Source of the DNA: Heterotrichella gracilis
Lineage: Eukaryota > Sar > Xanthophyceae > Tribonematales > Xanthonemataceae
Length of the DNA: 64,000 nt
Direction: 5' to 3'
Assembly (NCBI GenBank): GCA_032358255.1
Contig: JAULBX010005998.1
Location: forward strand, 1-64,000
The notes below the pieces were generated by a model. The model had not been told where the DNA came from and made no database searches. It saw only the letters and a list, made by a program, of their open reading frames with translations. This document shows, in pieces, positions 23,654 to 34,741 of this stretch. Numbering within the stretch: the stretch's first letter is position 1; each line of letters opens with the position of its first letter. A program made the translations under genes and the position numbers.

Positions 23654-24217
23654 CACCCCCGTCACATGCGACCTGCAGGGTGGCACTAGTTGCAACAGGA
23701 ACTGGTCGCAGTGTTACTAATTCACAGGGAAAGATGGGACTAGTTATTTTGCGAACTGCTTGACAGGTACGAATAGGTGCCAGAGTTCTGAAGCGCAGGC
23801 CTTATATAGGTACGTATACACAGTATCCAGGCGTATCTCCAGCCAGTGCATTTGCAACGTTAACCCCCGGACAGAAACTGGACACAAACTGACGCGGATA
23901 AGTGTCGTCGACCTTGAGCACAGCAACCCATCTTCTTTAGGAGTGAGTGACGTACTCCAACTTTGCCGAGTCTTGTAAGAGGATACAGCCATTGGCACGT
24001 CACTCCGTGTAACCTCCAGGGAAAGATGGAAAAGGCTGTAACAAGATATGCTGACACGGATATACTTTCAGAAATAGGCCTTTCGGAAAGGTGGCCCACC
24101 CCCAAAAAACACTCGACCGCATATGAAGGCAGTTGTTCCCCTTGTATGGGCTCACACACGAGTGCTGTGATTAGAATCACACACCAGTACTGCGCCTCAT
24201 GCATATATGGTAAGATG
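23654..24217 (-). promoter_or_regulatory. Conserved 5' block of CRP-3 with TATA-like element
   Basis: About 560 bp upstream of the CRP-3 ATG align in patches with the blocks upstream of CRP-7 and CRP-9. The distal end (24198-24217, read on minus) is CATCTTACCATATATGCATG, a TATA-like core at the same distance from the ATG as in the other two. Reading frames inside the block differ by indels between copies, so I read it as promoter plus 5' UTR, not coding exons. Confidence 0.5.
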
Positions 24218-24788
24218 AGCTACTTTTTCAACATGAGGCTTATTCTTGAACACGTTCGACCATTATCAACCCAGCAGCCCTTCTAGGAGCAGGCTCCAAG
24301 GGATCTTGACCTTTATGACCTACACGATGGCTGTTCCTACAAGGTCAACCTTTAGCGGCCCAGGGGCTGGTATTCCAATAATAAATGAAATCCAGGACTT
24401 CACCTGAGAGAAGGGGCAGATGACGGAACGGGGACCCACTGGAAAAGGTTATAATAAAAGCTGTCAAAGGGCCACAGCAGCTGAAAACAGGCGGCACTTT
24501 GGGCGAGGCAGCCCAGACAACGCCAACAAAACTAAAAGGCACGATGCCGAGCCAAGATAACTAAAAAACGGCCAGAAGTTGGGGCTTTGGTCAAGGGTTA
24601 TAAAAAATAATAAACCCTTTGCTTTGGTGGCTAAGAAGGACAGGGAAAACAACAAAGAAGGACGCGCAAACCAGCAAACCAGGATATGTTAGGGATTGTA
24701 ATAGTTATGACCAATACTTTTTTCTAAATCTGTGCATTAGCATCGATCTAACCCACAAATCGCACAAATATCACATTCACAAATACTG
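24218..24788. other. Unassigned A-rich segment replacing the 3' end of CRP-4
   Basis: Homology of CRP-4 to the family stops abruptly at about 24788, and the CRP-3 5' block begins below 24217. The sequence between is A-rich and purine-rich on the plus strand and matches no other part of the window that I can see. No open frame is convincing. It may be an insertion that removed the end of E4 and all of E5. Confidence 0.4.
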
Positions 24789-26874
24789 GCACCGGTACAC
24801 AGTGGCACCGTCCACGGTGTACCGGCTGGGTACCCGCACATACCCCTGTGGGCAGTCCAGACAGCCAGTCATGGGTGCACAGCCATCAGGGGCGCACATC
24901 AGGTCCTCGCAGTCCAGGCAGCGCATTGGGTCCTTGGGGGTAAATTGTGAGGGGCCAATGTGGAGGGGTGGACAGGATTTACAGCCTCCTGGGAAGGTTG
25001 GCGGGTTGTCTGATACTGCTGGGGTATACCACATCACAGAGCCTGCAATAACAATGAAGTAATGTTACATGATGGCCATCGAGTCTTCACAGGTGTAGTT
25101 TTTGTCAATTTACTGTTGCATATATGTGACACACTACAACCATGCTAGGCAGTCTCACACAATTGAGCAGCTTTGAATGCGCCTTGTTTCTTCTTTTGCT
25201 TGGAGCACATTGTCTCGTGGGCATCCATGTGGGAGTTGCATGGCCCAAAAGCCATTATGCAAGCTGCCTATTGCATCCCATTGAGACACAGGCGAACAGT
25301 GGGACAAGAGTTGGCAACTGCAGATACCAATATTTTTCTGTACTAAAATGGTTTAGATATGCATGCACAATGTTTCCTGGAAACGTTGGACCAACTGTTC
25401 CATGTGTTAGTAATGTATATAAATGACATGCCTAAAACTCCATGTGATGAGTACATTTGTATGTTGATGGGCACATGTTGCTAATTGCACAATGCTGCAC
25501 ACTTGATCACTGGCTAAGGGCATGGGTGTGTGCTCATCTTGCCACATCCATGCTTATTGCAAATTTTGGAATTGGCTACAAACTCTGGCGCTCACCTGGC
25601 AGCTGCGCATCGTGGCACGCGCCATCAGCACACAGCAGGTCTTCACATACAACTGCGCAGCTGCCCTGGGAAGGCCATGGCACATAGGGAAGTTCATCAA
25701 AATTCTCCTCGGCAATATAGTCGTGTGCGACCCCAATACTCGTCAGAACCCTTCCCTCGGGACAGCCCACGCATCCCAGGAATGGCTGGCAAGCAGGGAC
25801 CATGCTGCTGCCATTGAGTGCCATACGGGTAGTGTAAAGGATTGCTTTGTTGGCTACGTCCACAAGCATACCAGCGCAGCCAAGCATGGAGGAGTTGCAA
25901 CTCATGCAAGCAATCTCCTGTGCCCAATACTGGCCATCATGGTTGTCCCAGGTCCCCACAGGAATGGCATCAGCATGGCAGGGAGCTACATCCTTCGAGG
26001 AGACGCACTGCACTGATTTATCCAGTGCACCAAATGTCAGGGTGCTGTTGGCTGCACACTCGACACATGTGCCTGGGTCATCAGCTGCGCAGCGCACGCA
26101 GCGACCTGCAATGAAGCCGCCAACACCGGACTCAGACCCAGCATCCCGGTTCACCCAGCCATAGCAGCTGCCGGGGGCAATGCAGGTGAAATCAAACCCC
26201 TGGGCGCCCGACCCAAGCTGGGGAATGATGTAGCCCTCCCCGCACCCGGCGCACACCGTACCACCCCCTGGGCGTGGGAACCCCTCCAGGCACAGGGAGC
26301 AGCCGGTGAAAGTGGTGTTGAGCGGGTCACAGGGGACCTGAAGAGGGTTGGCAGATGTTAGCACATGAACCAGACATGATGTACGTGTATGATGCATGCA
26401 AACGTGCAATGGAGCTACGAGGCACAGTGCATGGCAACAACTGAGCCACAGAGATCCAAACCGTTATCACCCGCAAGTGCTGAGTGCATGCACCTCATGC
26501 TGCACACACACGGATAATGCATGGTGCACACATGCACCTGGTTGGTTACACAAAAGCGCAATGCTGTGCAAAGCTTACTGTACAGTATAGTTAGAGATCC
26601 CGAGGCCACGTGCGTGATTGTCCTGGGACGTTGTTCCAACACAGTATCTGACTTTGCATTGAATAGTCATGATGTCGACGTTTGCCTATGCCGGCAGGTG
26701 TTTCTGTGCATGCAAATTGTGCCTATGCAAATGCCATCTGCCAGCGCACCTCTTTCAAGCAGGGTCCTGCATAGCCCATCAATTCAGCGCGGTAATAACT
26801 GTTGTAATCAGCCAGGTTGAACTCTGCTGCCAGCTTGTAACCTGAGGCACATGTCCGGCACAATCCGGAGGCGT
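24789..26874 (-). pseudogene. CRP-4, second half of a fused CRP-5/CRP-4 unit, 3' truncated
   Basis: Exons on the minus strand: E2 26750-26874, E3 25596-26337 (intact, 742 bp, correct phase), E4 remnant 24789-25042. E3 keeps VPCDPLNTTFTGC, CVECAAN, CNSSMLGCAG, ACQPFLGC and GSCAVVC. E4 runs normally from its acceptor to the VYRC codons, then homology ends inside the exon, before the CEDGFMC motif; E5 is missing. There is no E0 and no separate E1. Upstream lies a hybrid exon (27298-27456) that ends with the last bases of an E1 and splices in phase into E2. So CRP-4 has no promoter of its own and could only be expressed as the tail of CRP-5. Confidence 0.72.
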
Positions 26875-27297
26875 CTGCAACAAGAGGGCCCTACATTGCT
26901 CAGACACCAACAGCCAATGACACGGGATGCAGGATGGCGGGACGGTTGTACCATGCTGGTGCACCCTAATTGTGTTGGCAGTGCAACAAGATATACACTC
27001 CTGAAGCTACATAATACCTTGAGGATCATTGCACCTGCTTACATGCTGAAAGCAATCAATGGATGCCCCCCTCAGACAGATACGGGTAGAGGTGAAGGCA
27101 TTTTGACACCGGCACAGGCCAGTTATATACCGTATACATGCCTCATAGATGCCCTAAAGGAAATTGTCAACACAGCTGCGGCTGCAATATGACTGTGGGA
27201 ATTTTAACTTGTTCTCATGTAGTCAAGAATCAATGGTGGTGTGCGGTTGATAGAAATTTGTGGGTTTGATATATTTTAATTTTGGTGGTGAACTGAC

Positions 27298-29542
27298 CTG
27301 TGGATTTGCAAAGTGCGAATCTATTAACACTGGGATGTGCCTGGCAGCGCATGGGTCCCTTGGGGCTGTCATGGTTCAACCCCCTTTGGAAGAATTGTGA
27401 GGGGCCAGCGTGGAATGGCGGGCAGGCTTTACAGCCTCCTAGAAAGCTCCCTAGACCTGCAATCACAAAAGAACCATGTCACCAGGGCGCATGCAAGTGT
27501 CGAAGGCACACATGTCGTAATCTGCATTGCGTCCATTTCACATGGGTACAGTGAAGGTCTTCCTTCTCGGCAATGCCACCCAGTGGACCAGATTTTAACT
27601 AGCTTCATCAAGCACGTGTGGACTGACTTCTGTGGGCACTGGGCCAGCTATTAAAGGAAAGTGTTACATTTCTAGGAATTTCCCCAAGTTTTCCCGGTGA
27701 GTGAGATCCGCCAAAGTACGCCATCCATTATCTAACCCAACCCTGTGCGTTGCTGATGTAGCTGAAGCACAGTGCAGCAAATGGGCAAGCAAGATTGACT
27801 CAGACATGACAACGCTGTTATGCACAGCATTTCCAACTGGTACCGCCACATGTACACAGAGTAATGGCCACCACACCGCTGACTGCCAGGCCGAGCTGAG
27901 GGCGTTCAGTATGTGCAGCACGAGTAAGGGTATCCAAAATTGTCGGAGGGGTTGGCTCTTACCTGGTAGCTCTGCATCGTGACACTCCCCCTCAGCAAAG
28001 ATCAGGTCATCACACACCACTGCGCAGCTGCCTTGGGAAGCCCATGCATACAAACTCCGTGAAGGCAGTGTCATCTCAGGAGGCTGGTCCTCTTTGGGGA
28101 GCCAGTTTAGTGCGTCTTGAATGGTTGTCAGAACCCTTCCCTCGGGGCAACCCACGCATCCCAGGAATGGCTGGCAAGCAGGGATGAGACTGCTGCTGCC
28201 TTTGAGTGCCAAACTGGTGCTGTTGAGGTATGCATTGTTGGCAATGTCCACATCCATACCACTGCAGCCAAGCATGGAGGAGTTGCAACTCATGCATTCA
28301 ACATATGCCGAATAGTGAGCAGCCTCCTCCTCTTCCCAGGCTCCTGTTGGAATGGCATCAGCAGGACAGGCCGCTAAATCCTCTGTGGAAATGCACTGCA
28401 CATAGTCTCCCAGTGCGCCAAATGTGAGCGTGCCGTTGGCTGCACACTCCACACACACACCCGCATCATCTGCACAGCGCACGTAGCATGAGTCATCCGA
28501 TCCAGCATACTAGTTCACGCAGTCACAACAAGCGCCGGGGGCTATGGAGGTGAAATTGCCTGGGCTGTAGCCTGGGCATGCACACTGCAGGCATTGCACC
28601 AGGAGTGGCGCACATTTCAAACAAACAGTTAACACCAGCAGACCAAAACCGCAGGTTAGGGGTGGTCAACATTGTGCCATGTTGTATGCACCCTTCTAGT
28701 CTACACCCCTCCAAACCCTAAACCCTTACGTGAAGCCCAAACTGCCGAATATAAGGATCCGATGACGGTGGGCATGTCCTCTCATAACCTTTAACCCTGG
28801 ACCTAACAGCAACACTGTAGCTGTGGCCATTCCACGCAAAAAATGACTAAAAAGGTATTTGCAGTTCCCAGGTTTTGAAGAAAAAGTGGCGCGTGGATAG
28901 GGTTCTGTGGGTGTGCAATGTTTGTTAATCACTGACCTGTAGATGCACATCCGCCGGCACTGGGGATTGCTACCAGGTTACGTGCTGCCAGGTTGAAAGT
29001 GGGGCCGCCATGTGCAGCATCGGCTTGTGGGTGGTGGGCAAGTAGTGTGACTTTGTGGTATGCTGGCTGGCTGTGTGCTTGCTGCATGAGGCGGCGGTAC
29101 TGCTCGTGGCCTTGACTGGCCTGCAAGTCACTGGTGGGGGCGGCATGGTGCCCTCTGGTGCAGAAAAGGACTGCAACCACCCATGACAGTGGTCAATAAG
29201 TGTTCACTGTGCAAGGGCAGGGTGAATACAAAGACAACGTTGGAACTACTTGCCGCAAGGTACTAGGTTGTTCCCTGCACGCTTTAGAGCATATGCTTGC
29301 CCACTTCGAGTGTTTACAGCTCTGTTTTTTTAGAGTTACTAGAGCAGCCACAATGGCCACTTGCTTATGTATACACTATTACTCAGTTGACTCGCATGCG
29401 TGCTTGCATATGCTGGCCAATGCACTTTTGGGTTTGCAACTCTTTGCGGGCAAGAGTGCTTATAGATAGAACATATGTAAGCCCTAGACGTACCGCAACA
29501 TGACAGGACTGCCGCCCATATGCTCCGTGACCTCGTCGCCAT
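27298..29542 (-). pseudogene. CRP-5, first half of a fused CRP-5/CRP-4 unit, with a nonsense codon in E3
   Basis: Minus strand. E0 29494-29542 (MATRSRSIWAAVLSCC), E1 28937-29170, no recognisable E2, damaged E3 27963 to about 28600, hybrid exon 27298-27456. E3 has lost its first part (VPCDPLN onward). It carries an in-frame TAG (near 28512) where other copies have Gln or Arg after the CYxxVN motif. The rest of E3 (CVECAANGTLTF onward) is well conserved. The hybrid exon starts as E4 (GSFLGGCKACPPFH, GPMRC), then switches within a few bases to the 3' end of an E1 and uses the E1-type donor CAG|GTCAGT. It is 159 bp, phase 1-1. Because E1 is also 1-1, E1 could splice directly to the hybrid exon and skip the damaged E3. 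Confidence 0.7.
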
Positions 29543-30466
29543 CCACCGTCACTTGTGACCAGGCGCCCAACAAGTCGCAGTGTTAAAGGGGTGTACAACC
29601 AGTACACGCAGTTGTGAAAGGTAACTGACAAATTTGCATGTCATTGGTGCCTGGAACAGGACAGTGTCTGATGCAAACAGAACACCAACCATCCAAGGTG
29701 TCGTCAAACCTAACCACATCTACTGTACTAAGTAGTGGTGTAACACCTTTCTGCAGTGCTGGCTCTGTATATATGCAGGGATACAGCAATTTATACGAGT
29801 CACTTGAATAGAACAATGCATGCATGCATGCATATGGGTTGCACACACAGCCGTTAAAGTGCGCCTCAACTTACGGGGGGCCGGTTTTCGCGAGTTCACT
29901 GTTACGCCTTGTAGCAACGCTTTGCAGTATGGTAGTATGGCATCACGCTTCATACCCTACGTTTGTCGCCGTGGGACAGCTGTAGGTCCCGCGGGATACG
30001 TCACGGGTACGTCACTGACCCACTTCAAGGGGAGCTTCCCAGACAGCTTCACCACCGATCTCAGTTGGGTTGCTCCATGCTTTTGTTGTCAACAGACATA
30101 GACTTGAAAGCATAGGCTTGGGGTGTGGGAGGCGAGTTCGAGAACCTATTACCGGCTATCGGAGATATCGGGCATATACGTGCTGGCATGCTGGTATGCA
30201 CTATCGGTATATGGCGCAGCGATCAACTCAATCCATCTTATACCCACCAACACCCTACTTCAAGTAGCCTTGCCCTTTAAACGGTGGTCCGAGTTGGTTA
30301 GATCTGCGTCACATCATCATTATCATCGGCTTGTATTTATGAGGGCCCTTCTCCGCAACGTTGGTGTTCAAGGCGCCCAAGTGTGCCTGAAAAGGAATTT
30401 ACTGGCCCATCCCGCTGTATTTAAGTAGCAGAACGCCTTGAGAACAAATTTACAAGCCATTTTATC
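29543..30466. other. Divergent spacer between CRP-5 and GT77b
   Basis: Holds the promoters of both genes. No exon is supported. A CATGCATGCATGCATGCAT run lies at about 29817-29834. The conserved TATA-like block of CRP-3, CRP-7 and CRP-9 is not recognisable here. Confidence 0.4.
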
Positions 30467-33462
30467 ATGCCAGGCCTGTCCCCAGCAGTGCTCCAGCCAT
30501 GCCCACTGCCACAGCCACAGCCACAGCCAACTTGCTCCCTCACACCTCGTGGACCCTTCCACCTCCTTGTACTGGCTGCCATATCCTCCCTCCTTTTTTC
30601 ACAAGCCTTGGAACTCCATGAGGGCAACGTGGGGGATATTGTACACGCCGTCGCTGGCGGCAAGTCACAGATCATCTTCACAGTGGTTGAATTTGAACAT
30701 GGCCACAATGGGGCCAGCCCTCCCCACTCGTATGCTTCCCACGCTGCGTTGCTGCGTAACATGATGGCCAGCTTGCATGCGGTGGGCAAGCTGCGCAACT
30801 TCATGCTCATCAGCAGCCCTGAGAGCTGCCACCAGCTGCGCCACAAGCACAGCGTAACGCCCTGCTTTGATGACAAGCTGGCCCCTAAGCACACGGCAGC
30901 GTTTGCAAGGTAGGCCACGCAACTGCCAGCTAGAAACCCATCGTGCAAAGCCGTTGTCAGGTGCAAGTGCAATGAAGGCAATGTACAGTCAAGGTTGTGC
31001 GCAGAGGCTCTACCTTGACCCCTATTGCAAGGCTCAGCTGGAGACAGGTCATTCTCATGATGCACTACATGCCTGTGCAGCTATGCACCCGTAGCATTGC
31101 CATACCACGTATAGGTGTACGTTTTTCGCCTCTGCAGTACTTAGTCAAAGACCTTCGCACCCCGCTAACCCCGCAGGCCTGATGTCCGTGACACCACGCT
31201 GTTCCAGAAGCACTGGTGGGCGCGCAAGCTCCTAGACTTCAACGTGAGCGTGCTGTATGTGGACATGGACCTGGTGTTCCTTGGAGACCCCTGGGACCAC
31301 CTGGATGGCTGGTATGATGTGGAGGGGATCAGCGACTACATCACACCAGAAATACCCTCAAGAAGGGTAAGTAGGGGCCGCACATCTAGATCAAGACCCA
31401 CCTTGCTGTGACTCAGTCCTGCCTGCTGATCGTATGTCATGGCCTGATGTTATACGGATCTCACAGTTCCGTTGCAATGTGGTGATGGGGTTGCCTTGCC
31501 ATTCATTGGTCATTGAAAGGTGTTAACAAGGATGACGTGGATTGGAGGCCGTTCTGGATTTCAGTGAGTGTTGCAGTGACAGCCCGCTGTGCATTCTTGC
31601 AGGACATCACGCTCTGGAACTTCACCAGCCCAAGTCAGGGGTTGTACTACTATGGTCTGCGTAAAGATAGTGCTGGAGGTACGCCAGGCTGTATGGCTAG
31701 TAGCGAAGACAGCCACCGCGATACCCTTGGTTTTATCATACAAGACAGCCTGCGTGGGATCTATTTCACTCTGTTGTTGCAAGAACAATGCATTTAGGTT
31801 GAGTGTAACAATTTCCCGTGGAACACATAGCAGCAGGGTTGCGTGTACACAACAAGTGTGAAAGATTACGAGCAAGCAACTTCACACCTTGGACTTGGAT
31901 GCAGGGTGGGGATTGTACAACACGATAAAAACAGACGGTGTGCGGGGGGTTATCTACCGCCACAGCACCGGACTGGTAGCCCTACGGTGAGCCATTTCTG
32001 TGCATCTCTGGAGATCTGCTGCTACTGTGCATTGCCAGGGACACGAGGGTTCACAGACGTGGCTAGCTGCACAAATTCCCGCCGCGAGGGCACTTCTGGG
32101 CCACATGGAAGTCCATTGCATAGTTTAGCAGCAACGTGCAATAGACAACTGTGGTGCATGCATTGTGGCAGAAGGAAGGAAGGAGAACAAAGCACTTAGC
32201 TAGTATGCACGGCCATCTTATGGTGTTCCAATGGTTGTGTGGACTGTGACGCGTACTGGCATGGCTGCGTTCTGTCCTCTGAGTGCACAACCATTACAGT
32301 CATGGCCTGCTCCATTCCTGCATGCCCCACCAGGCCTGTCATGTTGCTGCTGTGTTGTGGCAAAATGAATTCTGACCTAGCTAGGCTGTGGCTCATGCAG
32401 ACCCACGCCTGCTGCAAAGTCCTTCGCCGATGATGTGCTGTGGCACATCCTAGAGGTGTCGAAGGGAACATGGGAGCAAGTGATTGTAAACAGGGTAAGC
32501 AATGTGACGATTTGGCACTCCTGGTTGTGTGCATGAACAAATTCATTCCCCGCTGAGGGCTGTCACGTGAATTTGGGTGAGTGGTCAACATTGACGGTAA
32601 GTGTAGCCAGCCTTTGATGAGCAAAAATCAGTTACTGATTCCTTGGATGATTTAATAATTCACTACAAGTGCTGCGTGGTGGAAATGTCGCCAATTTTAT
32701 GAATTCCTGCACTGACGGGGATAGTGCTATGCTCATGCCATTTGGATACTGGTCATACATGCTTAAAATAGAAGATGGGTAACCCTGTGTATTTTATACA
32801 TAAGTGGTCATTAATTGAAGGGCTCCCTGTCTCTTCTGCAGGCTCTCCTGGAGCACACCTTTGGCATTGGTGACGAGCGCCCACTGCTGTACCGCCTATT
32901 GCCTCACCGGACGTTTTGCAACATAGGTGAGCTTTTAACAGAGTCTCATTAGAGTGCAGGAATTGCTTCAAATGGATCATGCAGTAATAGCCACCACTGC
33001 CGTGACTGTAGCCAAGGGTAATAATAATAGGAGCTGTAGTGACTATTGCCAAGGTAATAAGATAATACTAGGTCCTATTATTATCTATCTACCCTTGCTG
33101 TAGCGCATTTGCAATTGAAATGCTCATAGGAGAAGGTTGTTCGTGGATAAATCACTCACTAGCATCCCCAATCCCAGCACCAAGTGGCAGTTCAATACCC
33201 GCTTGCCGCACTGTTATCGCTGATGTGATAGCTGATCCAATGTGCCCCACTTGCTACAGATGTGTATGGGGAACGCAAGAAAGCAGGGCTTGATGTTGAC
33301 GAGACCGCTGTGGTGCACTGCGGGTGGGTGCATGGCTCAGGCGCCAAGATTGCCAAGATGAAGCAGCTGGGTGTTTGGGTTGAGCACAACTGGAAATTGG
33401 AACTTGGCTGGGAGGCATTCAGGGGCATAAATGATTGTTTGTCCGACCTTGGCTGTCTGTGA
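30467..33462 (+). CDS. GT77-like nucleotide-diphospho-sugar transferase (GT77b), about 390 aa
   Basis: Seven exons: 30467-30909, 31177-31366, 31603-31678, 31905-31986, 32401-32494, 32842-32926, 33260-33462. The phases close to a 391-codon frame. The ATG at 30467 gives a Pro/Gln-rich head and a hydrophobic segment (FHLLVLAAISSLLF) fitting a signal anchor. Exon 2 has LLDFNVSVLYVDMDLVFLGD with the DxD motif at D177-D179. Exons 4-5 give TGLVALRPTPAAKSFADDV, the GT77 equivalent of the NxGxxxxRPT block. The end has VVHCGWVHG followed by a Lys-rich turn and LGVW, matching the C-terminal His/Trp block of PF03407 proteins. Likely a Golgi enzyme acting on wall glycoproteins or polysaccharides; acceptor unknown. 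It differs strongly from GT77a in exon number and sequence, so the two are not a recent duplicate. Confidence 0.8.
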
Positions 33463-34741
33463 GGTCGTGCATTGCCAGTAGCCAAATTGGATGGTGTTTT
33501 GATTCATATACATGCAATGTGCAATGGTGTGACGCGCAGTTGTGTTACAATAAGCTATGATAGCAAAGGTTATGAGCCTCTGCATTTTAATGTTAGTTTG
33601 CAATGATGCATCTAGAGCATCTTGTTTCTGTTCAAAGCAACGTCCAAAGTTGTTGTTTTGAGTTATTGACCGCAGATCATCAATATTGGCTATGCGGCAA
33701 TTTCAAATTTATGTACTGCACCCTATATGTACTGTATTTCACAGTTTGCTGAGTTTCTCCAGTACAGCTTTCATGGTTCAATTGCTTATCCGTGCTGTGT
33801 TTCAAACTGGCAAGTCCCAAAGGTTTATTATTATGTGATACTGAACATACGACGTAATCACAGTCCACCATCACAGCAAACTTTGTTTTAAACTGCCTTA
33901 TGCCTCATGCCGTATGTCGTATGCCTTATGCATGCATGCTGGATTTGTTTTTTCCCCAACCGTTTCACATTCATCACTGATGCCATAGTCAAACTATGAC
34001 TGATGCCATAGTATGTTCCATAAACATCTTGGTTGATCTGGCAACATCATGCACGCCAGAACTCATCCAATGGCGTCATGGGCAATGAATGTACATCGTA
34101 TATTGTTACTCAGCGAATCATCCAAGATCCATCTGTGATGTTTTCCATACAACTTTTTACATAGGGCTGCCACTATTGGTTTCCTTTAAGGTGGAAAATT
34201 TTCAAAAGAGGAAAATTTTAAATGCATAGCCTGTGGGCTTGCTGACAGTCCGATAACGGTGACACGTAACAATATTATGTTGAACAGTTAATAACTGGAT
34301 AATATGTGACATTACTTTGTAACTGCAGTGGCTTCGCATTAATTAATTTGCAATCATGGATCGCACTGCCAATTTGAAATTAAAGCAGACGACCCAGACG
34401 GTCCAGACGGTAACACTAATACGGTATTGTCCTTTGTCCGTGCCTTGCGGCACTAGCTTGCACAATGATAAAGAGTGTCATTGATGCCACTGGTGAATGA
34501 CTGGCTTACATAGTGTACTGCCAGTGGTAACCACTACACACTGATTGATCAACTGATCACGGATTTGCCAAATCCATGCACATGTTACTGGTTCAGCAAG
34601 GGTGATGTGACACCCAATTTATACATCGCTATGCGCACTGGTTCCTCTGGGCCAGGCAGCCTATCATCCAGCATGACAAAGTGTCCACATTTTACGCATT
34701 ATTGAGTCTAAGACTTGTGTTAACAGTCTAGAGCCAATGCG
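33463..34741. other. Convergent AT-rich spacer between GT77b and CRP-6
   Basis: About 1.3 kb with no supported exon. It contains a cluster of imperfect ATGCC(T/G)TATG units at about 33893-33940 and otherwise AT-rich unique sequence. Confidence 0.4.

Noticed and set aside
23860-24204. Open frame upstream of CRP-3 beginning at the conserved TATA/ATGCAT block, with look-alikes upstream of CRP-7 and CRP-9
   Set aside because: Indels not in multiples of three separate the copies, so the shared sequence is not conserved as protein; treated as promoter/5' UTR.
30421-31065. 214-codon minus-strand open frame
   Set aside because: Antisense to GT77b exon 1, which has a membrane anchor and fits the downstream exons.
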